The position numbers and the translations under genes are program-made. A stretch of 64,000 nucleotides of DNA, from positions 1 to 64,000 of the forward strand of contig SBGX01000036.1 of NCBI GenBank assembly GCA_006226425.1, read 5' to 3'. This document shows positions 1-7,974 of this stretch, piece after piece (positions within the stretch are counted from its first letter, which is position 1; each line of letters starts with the position of its first letter). Under the pieces are notes generated by a model. It was not told where the DNA came from, did no database searches, and saw only the letters and a program-made list of their open reading frames with translations. The DNA comes from Bacteroidota bacterium (lineage in GTDB: Bacteria; Bacteroidota; Bacteroidia; Flavobacteriales_D; Crocinitomicaceae).

Positions 1-870
1 TAACTTCCACCTGTTTGCTGGGAAGATCCTCCGGAAGGTACGTTGTACCAGTTCATCGTTCCGGCACTGGCCGTGGCTGATAAATCAACTGTTCCAGCAT
101 CACAACGTGATCCTGGGGTTGTCCCAGTAATACTTGGTGTGGTATTCACCGTAGCTGCAACAGAGGTTCTGGCACTTGTACATCCATTGTCCGTAGCATC
201 CACATAGTAAGTTGTTGTTGACGAAATACTCGGGGTTGTATAACTTCCTCCTGTTTGCTGGGAAGAACCTCCGGAAGGTACATTGTACCAGTTCATCGTT
301 CCGGCACTGGCTGTGGCTGATAAATCAACTGTTCCCGCGTCACAGCGTGATCCTGGGGTTGATCCCGTGATGCTTGGTGTGGTATTTACCGTCGCTGCAA
401 CAGAGGTTCTGGCACTTGTACATCCATTGTTTGTAGCATCTACATAATAAGTTGTTGTTGACGAAATACTTGGGGTTGTATAACTTCCACCTGTCTGCTG
501 GGAAGAACCTCCGGAAGGGACGTTGTACCAGTTCATCGTTCCGGCACTGGCCGTGGCTGACAAATCAACCGTTCCGGCATCACAACGTGATCCTGGGGTA
601 GTCCCAGTAATACTTGGTGTGGTATTCACCGTGGCTACAACTTCTGTTCTGGCCGTAGTACACCCATTGGATGACGTTTCTACCCAATAAGAAGTCGTAG
701 AGGAAATGCTTGGGGTCGTATAACTTCCCCCCGTTTGCAAGGATGATCCCCCACTAGAAGCAGCAAACCAACTCATTGTTCCACCATTCGCGGTGGCACT
801 CAAACCAACTGTTCCCGCATCACAGCGTGAACCGGGCGTTGTTCCAGTAATTGCTAAAGGGCTCAACGAA
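1..870. repeat. Tandem 240-bp direct repeats within the adhesin gene
   Basis: Units start at 1, 241 and 481, each opening with taacttcc. A fourth, diverged unit runs from 721 to about 870. Units 1 and 2 differ at about 19 of 240 positions by my count (about 92% identity). The period equals 80 codons, so the reading frame is preserved. Each unit encodes one Ig-like domain with a Cys pair. The array continues past the left edge, so the copy number is unknown. Confidence 0.93.
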
Positions 871-1832
871 CCAGTTCCCTGGATCGAAAAATCATAGGTC
901 CCTTCATCTGAATCGTCATTATTGACCGTAATGGTGGCTGAACGAGTTCCCGTAGCACTTGGATTGAACGTGACCTGAAAGGTGGTGTTTGATGAAACTG
1001 AAACTGAGCTCGAAGGCGCACTTGTCACGGAGAAATCAGAAGAATGGGTTCCCGTAATATTTACAGAAGTAATATTCAGCGTCGCTGTCCCCGTATTTTC
1101 AATGGTAAAGGTTCTCACCACCGTACCCGAATTGTCACATTCGATTGCCGATCCAAAATCCGTATGATCTGAAGTAGATGGTGACGCATCTCCATCAAAT
1201 ATAGTGGATGAATTTCCGGTAATATTGATTTCAGGATTTGTTGGTACCGTTTGCCAGGTCCAGGCATCTAGGGCCACATATACAAAATTAGTAGCCGTGG
1301 TGATTACTAACTCATCAATTACTGTGTTGGAGTTATTATTCCCTCCAAAACTGCTCAAATCAATAAACGTAAAGCCATTGTTTACCCCTACATTGGTATT
1401 GTTGAAAGGAGATGAGGCACTTTCAGTGTACTGCGTAAAACCATCCACTTTCCCGACAATAGTCAGAGATCCTGTCGTGTTCACATTTGCCGAACTATTC
1501 GCCAAAAAAATCCAGAACGACTTTAATTGGAAATCCGTTCCATCTGTTGTTTTGATGGTAAACCCAGTCCCTCCAGTTCCGAGTGCTGCATCATTGTCAA
1601 TATAACGGTTATCAGCAGAACTACCATTCCACCCAGTCCCTGCATATCCAGTTTGAATATCAAACGTTCCGTTTTGGGAGGTAACCGTAAAACTTTGTGA
1701 GTTATCCGTAAAAGTGGTCGATGCCGACGATTCCGTTTCGAAATCTTCAGTTGTCTGACCAAAAACAGCCGTTGAAAGAAGAAAGGTTGAGACTCCTAAC
1801 AAACAGGCTTTTAGCAGTTTGGTTGTTTTCAT
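1..1832 (-). CDS. Repeat-rich secreted surface protein, 3' end outside window
   Basis: The ATG at 1832 opens a continuous minus-strand frame that runs off the left edge, so at least 610 residues are present and the C-terminus is missing. Residues 1-23 form a Sec signal peptide ending near AVFGQ. A glycine/serine/threonine-rich beta region of about 200 residues follows. Around residues 225-310 there is a choice-of-anchor D / ASPM-SPD-2-Hydin-like module ([11 protein letters not shown], then [15 protein letters not shown]). From about residue 325 onward come Ig-like units of 80 residues with the cores [11 protein letters not shown] and [14 protein letters not shown], encoded by nearly identical 240-bp DNA repeats. 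The family knowledge is that such proteins are large adhesins exported by T9SS; a sorting domain would lie beyond the edge. The export route is therefore inference. A 156-bp gap separates it from ispE upstream, and I found no perfect -7 motif there. Confidence 0.85.
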   Translation of the reverse strand, partial: MKTTKLLKACLLGVSTFLLSTAVFGQTTEDFETESSASTTFTDNSQSFTVTSQNGTFDIQTGYAGTGWNGSSADNRYIDNDAALGTGGTGFTIKTTDGTDFQLKSFWIFLANSSANVNTTGSLTIVGKVDGFTQYTESASSPFNNTNVGVNNGFTFIDLSSFGGNNNSNTVIDELVITTATNFVYVALDAWTWQTVPTNPEINITGNSSTIFDGDASPSTSDHTDFGSAIECDNSGTVVRTFTIENTGTATLNITSVNITGTHSSDFSVTSAPSSSVSVSSNTTFQVTFNPSATGTRSATITVNNDDSDEGTYDFSIQGTGSLSPLAITGTTPGSRCDAGTVGLSATANGGTMSWFAASSGGSSLQTGGSYTTPSISSTTSYWVETSSNGCTTARTEVVATVNTTPSITGTTPGSRCDAGTVDLSATASAGTMNWYNVPSGGSSQQTGGSYTTPSISSTTTYYVDATNNGCTSARTSVAATVNTTPSITGSTPGSRCDAGTVDLSATASAGTMNWYNVPSGGSSQQTGGSYTTPSISSTTTYYVDATDNGCTSARTSVAATVNTTPSITGTTPGSRCDAGTVDLSATASAGTMNWYNVPSGGSSQQTGGS

Positions 1833-1988
1833 ATGCGTTCATTTAAATTGGCACTTAAAAGTAAAGTTTTAATTGTATTCCTCAAAGAATTGTTACTAAA
1901 GTTCTTCAGATAGTTATAAGACACCTCAATACTGTTACCAAATAAATTCACTTTTAGCGTATTTATACCTGGTTTTGAGTATCTGGAC

Positions 1989-2798
1989 CTAAATTTTGAA
2001 CAACTGATTCAGCATACTCTCTTGAGTACGCAGTGGATTTTCAGGCTCTTTTTCGAAAATCGCATATATGGTTGATCCCGTTCCGGTCATGGATACATAG
2101 GACGCTCCTGAAGCATATAAATCCTTTTTGACCTGCGCTAAAACAGGGTGTTTTTGAAAAGCCCCTACCTCAAACGCATTTTCTAACTCTTTCTTCCAAC
2201 TGCTGAAAGGACTATTCACTACTTCTTTCCAGTCTGGGGCTTCTCTTCTTGTTGAAAGCGCTCCAAAAGCTTCACCGGTACTGATATGAATTCCCGTATT
2301 GATCAGCTGAACCCAGTACCCGTCCAGACTCAACTCCAAAGGGTTTAGTACTTCCCCTCGTCCCCTGGCCAATTGAACGTCTTTAGAAACAAAGAGTGGA
2401 CAATCGCTGCCCAATTCCAGGGCCAAGGTTCTCATTCGTTCTTCCGTCAGCTCCAGGTCAAAAATGCGGTTGATCAGTAAAATGGTGTATGTTCCATCTG
2501 CCGATCCTCCTCCCAAACCGGCACCCATCGGGATTTGTTTATGCAAATGAATGGCTACCGGGGGAATGCTATACTCCCTCTTCATCAGTTCATAAGCTTT
2601 CACGCACAAATTGTGCTTTTCTTCTCCGGGAATTTCCAGTCCGCTTGAACGAAAAGAAAACTCCCCGGCTGGAATGACTTCCAGGATATCGGTCAAAGGA
2701 AGCTGATACATAATGCTTTCCAACTCATGATACCCATCCGCTCTCTTCTCACCGACATAGAGCCCCAAATTGATTTTACAGGGTGGAAACATTATCAT
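1989..2798 (-). CDS. ispE: 4-diphosphocytidyl-2-C-methyl-D-erythritol kinase
   Basis: Cytoplasmic GHMP-family kinase that phosphorylates CDP-methylerythritol with ATP, the fourth step of the MEP isoprenoid pathway. The N-terminus has the substrate motif PCKINLGLYVGEKRADGYHE (residues 6-25). The ATP-binding GHMP loop IPMGAGLGGGSADG lies near residues 89-102, and a late glycine motif (SMTGTGSTIYAIF) near 236-248. The length of 269 aa is slightly short but normal for Bacteroidota. ATG codons at 2798 and 2792 are both possible; the second gives MFPPCKINL. A perfect -7 motif sits 4 nt upstream of the first. It is divergent from accA, with about 60 bp between the two starts. Confidence 0.95.
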   Translation of the reverse strand: MIMFPPCKINLGLYVGEKRADGYHELESIMYQLPLTDILEVIPAGEFSFRSSGLEIPGEEKHNLCVKAYELMKREYSIPPVAIHLHKQIPMGAGLGGGSADGTYTILLINRIFDLELTEERMRTLALELGSDCPLFVSKDVQLARGRGEVLNPLELSLDGYWVQLINTGIHISTGEAFGALSTRREAPDWKEVVNSPFSSWKKELENAFEVGAFQKHPVLAQVKKDLYASGASYVSMTGTGSTIYAIFEKEPENPLRTQESMLNQLFKI

Positions 2799-2802
2799 GA
2801 GT

Positions 2803-2810
2803 CAAATTTA
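2803..2810 (-). promoter_or_regulatory. -7 element (TAAATTTG) of ispE
   Basis: The minus strand reads TAAATTTG, a perfect match to the Bacteroidota -7 consensus TAnnTTTG. It ends 4 nt before the ATG at 2798 and 10 nt before the ATG at 2792. No TTG -33 element is visible at the usual spacing. If used, the transcript would start at or beside the start codon. Confidence 0.45.
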
Positions 2811-2859
2811 GTAGAACTCACCTATTTTTTCTAATTTTACCGTTCTAAATTTTATGTTC

Positions 2860-3813
2860 ATGGCAACATATCTGGATTTCGAAGAACCACTAAAAGAGCT
2901 CGAGGAACAAATTGAGCAGACAAAAGAAATCGGTAAGACCACAGAGGTCGATATGACCGATAAAATTCAAGAACTCGAAAAGAAATTCGACAAAAAAACG
3001 AAGGAGATTTTCTCGAATCTGAGTCCCTGGCAGCGCGTTCAGCTTTCCCGGCACCCGGACAGACCTTATACCCTGGCCTACATTGAGGCGATGACCGGAG
3101 GGCATTTTCTGGAATTGCACGGAGATCGCAACGTCAAGGACGATAAGGCCATGGTTGGCGGCTTCGGACTGGTTGATGGTGAGACAGTCATGTTTATCGG
3201 TCAGCAGAAAGGAGTTAACACGAAAATGAGACAATATCGAAACTTTGGGATGCCAAATCCTGAAGGATATAGAAAAGCGCTTCGTCTCATGAAACTTGCC
3301 GAAAAATTCAATAAGCCTGTTGTGACTTTCATTGATACTCCGGGAGCTTTTCCTGGTTTGGAAGCGGAAGAACGTGGACAAGGAGAAGCGATTGCACGAA
3401 ACATTTATGAAATGATGCAATTGAAAGTTCCTGTGATCTGTGTGATCATTGGAGAAGGTGCTTCCGGTGGAGCATTGGGAATCGGTGTCGGTGACAAAGT
3501 ATTAATGTTGGAAAACACCTGGTACTCCGTTATATCTCCGGAGTCCTGCTCTTCTATCCTTTGGCGTTCCTGGGACTATAAAGAAGTAGCTGCCGAAGCG
3601 CTGAAATTGACTTCAGCCGACATGAAGAAAAACAATCTGGTAGATGATATCATCAAGGAACCTAAAAACGGGGCACACCGAAATCATGATGAAATCTTCA
3701 AAACGGTGAAACGAACGCTCAAAAAGCATATTAAAGATTTGAAGGAAATAGATCCTGAGAAACGCATTCAGAATCGAATTGATAAATTCTCTAAAATGGG
3801 AGTTTGGAAATAA
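2860..3813 (+). CDS. accA: Acetyl-CoA carboxylase carboxyltransferase subunit alpha
   Basis: Alpha subunit of the carboxyltransferase that moves CO2 from carboxybiotin to acetyl-CoA, the first committed step of fatty acid synthesis. The 317-aa length is typical. An N-terminal helical segment is followed by [37 protein letters not shown], the oxyanion/CoA region [20 protein letters not shown], and [15 protein letters not shown]. An ATG at 2854 is in frame, but [11 protein letters not shown] at 2860 is the more typical AccA start. A hairpin terminator follows at 3831. A biotin carboxylase lies 11 kb away (16466-14988), but no beta subunit or biotin carrier is in the window. Confidence 0.96.
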   Translation: MATYLDFEEPLKELEEQIEQTKEIGKTTEVDMTDKIQELEKKFDKKTKEIFSNLSPWQRVQLSRHPDRPYTLAYIEAMTGGHFLELHGDRNVKDDKAMVGGFGLVDGETVMFIGQQKGVNTKMRQYRNFGMPNPEGYRKALRLMKLAEKFNKPVVTFIDTPGAFPGLEAEERGQGEAIARNIYEMMQLKVPVICVIIGEGASGGALGIGVGDKVLMLENTWYSVISPESCSSILWRSWDYKEVAAEALKLTSADMKKNNLVDDIIKEPKNGAHRNHDEIFKTVKRTLKKHIKDLKEIDPEKRIQNRIDKFSKMGVWK

Positions 3814-3828
3814 TTTCCATTGATATTC

Positions 3829-5193
3829 TTAAGGGGTTGGCAATGTGTCAACCCTTTTTTTATGCTTTCGATGGACGTATACTTCATAAGCCAGGTATAC
3901 GATTACGAGGCCGTACTCCAAAATTGTAAAAGCCCTAAATAACCTTGTATTCATTCCGTCAACGTACCAGTAGTAACTCAAAAAAATCAGCCCACTCCAC
4001 AGAATCGCGAAACGATATCCCGAAAAAACGCTCAACACCAGTGGAAGCAGCACATACCAGGGATGAACCGTTGAGGAAAGAAGGTAATAACAAAAAAGAG
4101 CAAAAGTCATTCGGAGTAGCATCTGTTGCAGACTAAAATGGTTCCCCAACCAGGCAAAAACAAGCATGGCCATCGTCGCCAGTCGAGACAAATAAGGGCC
4201 AAAGGTCTGAATTCGATTATAGCCAAAACGCCATCTGCCATATTCAATGTACCAATGCAGCAGGAACGAGTTAAATTCAAATTGTTGAAAATAGAGCCTC
4301 AAACTCTCCAAAAAGTTCATGTAATTTGATTGATCAATCAAAAACAAAGCAAAAACAGCGGTTAGTACCAATGTCAGACTCCCCAACAGCATACTTTTCC
4401 CCCAACCCAAATAACGAAGCCAAAAAGGAATCAATACCAGGGGTAATAACTTGATGTGAATTGCCAACGCCCAACAAATGGCAGACAGCAGCCAATGTTG
4501 ACGATGCATGTAATAGATTCCCATCAGGGTAAAAGAGATCATCACTCCTTCAAAGTGCAGGTTCTGAACAACCTCAATCAGAAATAAAGGACTCAATAGA
4601 AAAATCAAACTTCGCGAGGCGGAAAGTTTACAAATATCCAGGAGTTTTTCCAGGTAAACAGCGCCCAAAAGCATTGTTCCAACCACTAAAATCCGCAAGA
4701 CAACGACATTGATCCATATGTGATCACTAAATACCGCTGAAATCAAAAAGTAGCATTGATTGATCACTGGGTAACAGGTATAATTTTCCTGAGACAAACT
4801 CCCCATTCCATCGTACAACTCACGAAAATATACCCCGGAAAATTCAGGCAACAGGATCAATTCATTGGGTTTGAAATCATAGGGATTGACTCCTCTAGAT
4901 AATAGCTCTCCATCCCAGATAAACCGGTAATAGTCGTTGCTCAGCGTCGGAAAACTAAAAAGTGGAATTAACAGCAAGATCCAGTAAACGTACTTTCTTT
5001 CCCGAAAGCCGGATTCCTGATCTCCTCCAGGATTCCAGATCAATAAAAAATAAGCAACAAAGCAAAGAAGGACAGAAGCTATCAGACCTGCGAACTCTGT
5101 TCTTTCAAGAAAATAAGATTGATAAACCAATCCTGAAGCATACAACAGGACTGCCAAAGCAAAACGTCCTCTCAAAGCGTTGAGAATCGACAT
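3829..5193 (-). CDS. GT-C fold membrane glycosyltransferase (mannosyltransferase-like)
   Basis: Polytopic inner-membrane protein of 454 aa with roughly ten or more hydrophobic segments. The first large loop after a membrane segment carries acidic residues (SNDYYRFIWDGELLSRGVNPY, D87 and D94), as in GT-C enzymes that use polyprenyl-phosphate sugars (GT87/MptB/DUF2029-like). Further on are LHFEGVM and HIKLLPLVLIPFW, typical of this group. It is the last gene of a three-gene operon, starting 3 bp after the GT2 gene at 5196. A partner GT2 resembling a polyprenyl-phosphate sugar synthase lies upstream, so this enzyme may transfer that sugar onto a lipid or glycan acceptor. The family call is by pattern; the donor and acceptor are unknown. 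Confidence 0.75.
   Translation of the reverse strand: MSILNALRGRFALAVLLYASGLVYQSYFLERTEFAGLIASVLLCFVAYFLLIWNPGGDQESGFRERKYVYWILLLIPLFSFPTLSNDYYRFIWDGELLSRGVNPYDFKPNELILLPEFSGVYFRELYDGMGSLSQENYTCYPVINQCYFLISAVFSDHIWINVVVLRILVVGTMLLGAVYLEKLLDICKLSASRSLIFLLSPLFLIEVVQNLHFEGVMISFTLMGIYYMHRQHWLLSAICWALAIHIKLLPLVLIPFWLRYLGWGKSMLLGSLTLVLTAVFALFLIDQSNYMNFLESLRLYFQQFEFNSFLLHWYIEYGRWRFGYNRIQTFGPYLSRLATMAMLVFAWLGNHFSLQQMLLRMTFALFCYYLLSSTVHPWYVLLPLVLSVFSGYRFAILWSGLIFLSYYWYVDGMNTRLFRAFTILEYGLVIVYLAYEVYVHRKHKKRVDTLPTP
3831..3861 (+). terminator. Rho-independent terminator of accA
   Basis: Stem GGGTTG (3834-3839) pairs with CAACCC (3849-3854), extendable by A-T and G-U pairs, and is followed by a run of T (3855-3861). 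The hairpin overlaps the last codons of the convergent glycosyltransferase gene, which ends at 3829. Confidence 0.8.
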
Positions 5194-5195
5194 TT

Positions 5196-6767
5196 TTATT
5201 CCGATGGAGTTCTCAGTTCGGAAAGTGAGTAGAAGAACACCAGACCATATCCCAGGGTCAACATCAAATGAAATGGAACCATTCCTACATCTCCATAGAC
5301 GGCCCGGTTGACAGCTGTGAATCCAAACAACAACATCAACAATCCTTCACCAATGGTCAACAGCGAAATCTTCTTGACATCATATTTATTCCCTTTAAAT
5401 TCAGACTTGGACTGCACATTAAATTTCGGTGTTCTCACAAAGGAACTTTTAATCCCCAGATAACCTTCCAGTACAGCCACCGTATTGTTCAGGGAAAGTC
5501 CCATGGAGACAATCAGGAACTGGACAAAGCGGAAAACAAACTTCGGAAAATCAATGAAGAAATTTCCTGTTTTATCCCGGAATGAATGCCAGTAATAGTA
5601 ACTTAAAAAGATGGTACTCAGAATAAAAACAGATCCAAATTGAATAAAAAAGTTAAGATCGGCAAAGCTGTCTTTGATATGTAAAATCGGGAGACTTAGT
5701 AAGGACAGTAGCAGTATGAAAAAGAAGACGGATGAATTGAACAAATGCGATAATCCGTGAACTTTATCACTGACCTTGACTTTTTTAGCCGTAAATATTC
5801 TCCAGGCCATTTTCCGGAAACACTCTGCTCCTCCCTTCATCCAGCGATGTTGTTGCTTCTTCAAAGCGGACATGGTAATCGGAAGTTCCGCCGGTGAAAT
5901 CACATCCTCCAAATACTGGAATCTCCAACCTCTGATTTGCGCCCGGTAACTCAAATCTAAATCTTCTGTCAGGGTATCATGTTCCCAACCGCCGGCATCC
6001 TCGATACAGGCTTTTCTCCAAACTCCACCAGTTCCGTTAAAGTTAATATAGTGTCCTGCAGCATTTCTTCCTCCCTGCTCAATCGCAAAGTGACCGTTCA
6101 GTCCGAAGGCCTGCAATTCTGTCAGGATCGAATAATCCTTGTTAATATGTCCCCAACGCGTCTGAACAACCCCAACTTTATCATCCTCAAAATAAGGGAT
6201 GGTCCGTCTCAGGAAATCTGGCTCCGGAACAAAGTCACTATCAAAAATGGCGATAAATTCTCCTTTTACTTCCGGCATGGCTGCATCCAGAGCACCCGCC
6301 TTATATCCTACCCGATCCACCCGGTGAATGTGCTTGATATCCACTCCCTGAGCAGCGATTTCAGCTACTTTCTTGGCAATCAAATCAACCGTTTCATCCG
6401 TAGAATCATCCAATACCTGAATATCAAACAACTCCCGGGGATAATCAAATTTGGCCACGGTCTCGATGATTCGCTCCGCCACGTACATTTCATTAAACAT
6501 GGGAAGCTGAACAGTTACCCGAGGCATGAAATCCTTTTTGAGCGCAAGAGCTTCCTTTTTCTTCTTTCGTTTGTTTTGCGCATAAACAATCGCCAACGAA
6601 AGCTGCAAAATACTGTAGAAAAATACCAGTAGCAGACAAAAACCGTATGAGATCAAAATCACTTTTCCAAGCAGATGTGACCAGTAATGCTCTATTCCAA
6701 AAGCATCTCCCCAATCAAACATCCATGATATGTCTCCGGGCTCCTTACTTGTCAGGCTCAAAATCAT
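5196..6767 (-). CDS. Membrane-bound GT2 glycosyltransferase, cellulose-synthase-like
   Basis: Processive-type family 2 glycosyltransferase of 523 aa. A membrane segment lies at about residues 35-62. The cytoplasmic catalytic domain carries QLPMFNE, VLDDSTDET, the metal-binding IFDSDF (about 175-179), LTEDLDLSYRAQ and QQHRWMKGG, matching the D,D,D,Q(Q/R)xRW signature. Several C-terminal membrane helices follow. Such proteins polymerise or transfer sugars at the inner membrane (cellulose synthase-like or glucosyltransferase CsbB-like). It lies 3 nt downstream of the small GT2 and 2 nt upstream of the GT-C gene, so the three are almost certainly co-transcribed. No PilZ domain is seen. The product is unknown. 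Confidence 0.85.
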   Translation of the reverse strand: MILSLTSKEPGDISWMFDWGDAFGIEHYWSHLLGKVILISYGFCLLLVFFYSILQLSLAIVYAQNKRKKKKEALALKKDFMPRVTVQLPMFNEMYVAERIIETVAKFDYPRELFDIQVLDDSTDETVDLIAKKVAEIAAQGVDIKHIHRVDRVGYKAGALDAAMPEVKGEFIAIFDSDFVPEPDFLRRTIPYFEDDKVGVVQTRWGHINKDYSILTELQAFGLNGHFAIEQGGRNAAGHYINFNGTGGVWRKACIEDAGGWEHDTLTEDLDLSYRAQIRGWRFQYLEDVISPAELPITMSALKKQQHRWMKGGAECFRKMAWRIFTAKKVKVSDKVHGLSHLFNSSVFFFILLLSLLSLPILHIKDSFADLNFFIQFGSVFILSTIFLSYYYWHSFRDKTGNFFIDFPKFVFRFVQFLIVSMGLSLNNTVAVLEGYLGIKSSFVRTPKFNVQSKSEFKGNKYDVKKISLLTIGEGLLMLLFGFTAVNRAVYGDVGMVPFHLMLTLGYGLVFFYSLSELRTPSE

Positions 6768-6770
6768 GCG

Positions 6771-7472
6771 CTAAAAACGATATTTAAAAACTGCAAATAT
6801 AATCTTTATTCCGGCAAGTACAGTACCTTTTACCGTCCCTGAAACCTTTGATACCCCAATTCGCTTTCTGTAACGCACAGCTCGTTCGGCAAACGGCCAT
6901 TTCTTTTTGACCAATTTGATCTGCATTTCGATGGTCCACCCATAGGTTTTATCAGACATTTTCAGGGCTTTCAGGGCCTCATAATCAATCGCTCGAAATG
7001 GTCCAAGGTCCGTGAATCTGGCTCCATAAAACAATCGAATTAATCGAGTTGCTAACCAATTTCCAAAGACCTGTTGCGGTGTCAGTGATCCTTTTTCACG
7101 TTCTCCTAGCACCCTTGAACCAATAACCATCTTTGCCTCTCCTTTCAAAATGGGCTCCACGAGCATCTCGATTTCTTCCGGATAATCCGAATAATCTCCG
7201 TCCAAAAAAACGACAATATCCGGTGGTGCATCCTTCATGTAATCCATCCCCTTCAAACAAGCCCAACCATAACCTTTTCTATTCTCTTCGAGGGCAACAG
7301 CACCATGTTTCTCAGCTTCTGAAAAAGTATTGTCCGTACAGCAATTGCATACCACAATCACCTGTCTTACCAACTCTTTTGAAATCTCGCCCAATACCTT
7401 CGGGATCGATTTCTCCTCATTGTGAGCCGGAATAATCACATCAATTATTCTCCCTGAATTTTGTTCATTCAT
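6771..7472 (-). CDS. GT2 glycosyltransferase, polyprenyl-phosphate sugar synthase-like
   Basis: Soluble GT-A fold enzyme of 233 aa. It has VIIPAHNEEKSIPKVL near the N-terminus, VVCNCCTDNT for nucleotide binding, the metal motif VFLDGDYSDYPEEI and GSRVLGEREKGSLTPQQVFGN. These match the DPM/DPG-synthase-like branch that makes dolichyl- or undecaprenyl-phosphate sugars, or glucosyl-glycerate-like products. The ATG at 7472 is preferred over an in-frame GTG at 7478. It is first in the operon with the two membrane glycosyltransferases. A plausible but inferred role is to charge a lipid carrier with a sugar that the downstream GT-C enzyme then uses. Confidence 0.85.
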   Translation of the reverse strand: MNEQNSGRIIDVIIPAHNEEKSIPKVLGEISKELVRQVIVVCNCCTDNTFSEAEKHGAVALEENRKGYGWACLKGMDYMKDAPPDIVVFLDGDYSDYPEEIEMLVEPILKGEAKMVIGSRVLGEREKGSLTPQQVFGNWLATRLIRLFYGARFTDLGPFRAIDYEALKALKMSDKTYGWTIEMQIKLVKKKWPFAERAVRYRKRIGVSKVSGTVKGTVLAGIKIIFAVFKYRF

Positions 7473-7545
7473 AAGCACTGCAATATTACTTATTTACTTA
7501 TCTTTAGCAATAAGTCGAACACATTTATTACTCAAAATCCACTGC

Positions 7546-7944
7546 ATGAAATTTTTCAGTTTTTTCTTTTTTCTTTTATTCGTTGGTAGCTCCTTTGCTC
7601 AACGAAGCTGTAAAGTGACTGTGAATGTCCGTTTCGATAATATCAATGATGGATATGATCACGTGACCAAAACGCAAATTTTCATTGACGGAAAACTGAT
7701 CAAGGAATCAGGCGAACACAAAGAATCTGAACCCAACAGTTTTAAGTTGAAAGTCCCCAGAGGAGAGCATGAACTAAAAATTGTCAATCTCACCCTTTAC
7801 AAAGGAAAGTGGGAAGAAACCAAAGTGGAGAACGAATATAGTATTGATGCTTTTTACGAAAGTAAAATCCACTTCAAGAAGAAGAAAACAATCAACGTCC
7901 TTTTTGACATCGATCAACGCAATCCCGTCGTTGACTACCAATAA
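7546..7944 (+). CDS. Small secreted protein of unknown function
   Basis: 132-aa protein with a clear signal peptide (very Phe-rich, residues 1-18, cleaved after SSFA). The mature part is predicted to be beta-rich (CKVTVNVRFDNINDGYDH, QIFIDGKLIKE, VPRGEHELKIVN), reminiscent of PEGA or Ig-like ligand domains that decorate cell-surface proteins. I do not recognise the family. The phosphatase gene begins 30 bp downstream in the same direction, so co-transcription is likely. Upstream there is a one-mismatch -7 motif (TATCTTTA, 7499-7506). Confidence 0.75.
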   Translation: MKFFSFFFFLLFVGSSFAQRSCKVTVNVRFDNINDGYDHVTKTQIFIDGKLIKESGEHKESEPNSFKLKVPRGEHELKIVNLTLYKGKWEETKVENEYSIDAFYESKIHFKKKKTINVLFDIDQRNPVVDYQ

Positions 7945-7974
7945 AACTATTCATCGAAAAACTCAGATTTAACC

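Noticed and set aside
1-870. CRISPR-like array suggested by regular direct repeats
   Set aside because: The period is 240 bp, repeats are contiguous without unique spacers, and they keep one open reading frame encoding Ig-like domains.
2890-3420. 176-codon minus-strand open frame inside accA
   Set aside because: It lies fully opposite the conserved AccA coding sequence and has no recognisable domain.
5979-6632. 217-codon plus-strand open frame opposite the GT2 gene
   Set aside because: It is antisense to conserved catalytic motifs of the glycosyltransferase, has no signal or domain pattern and no promoter.
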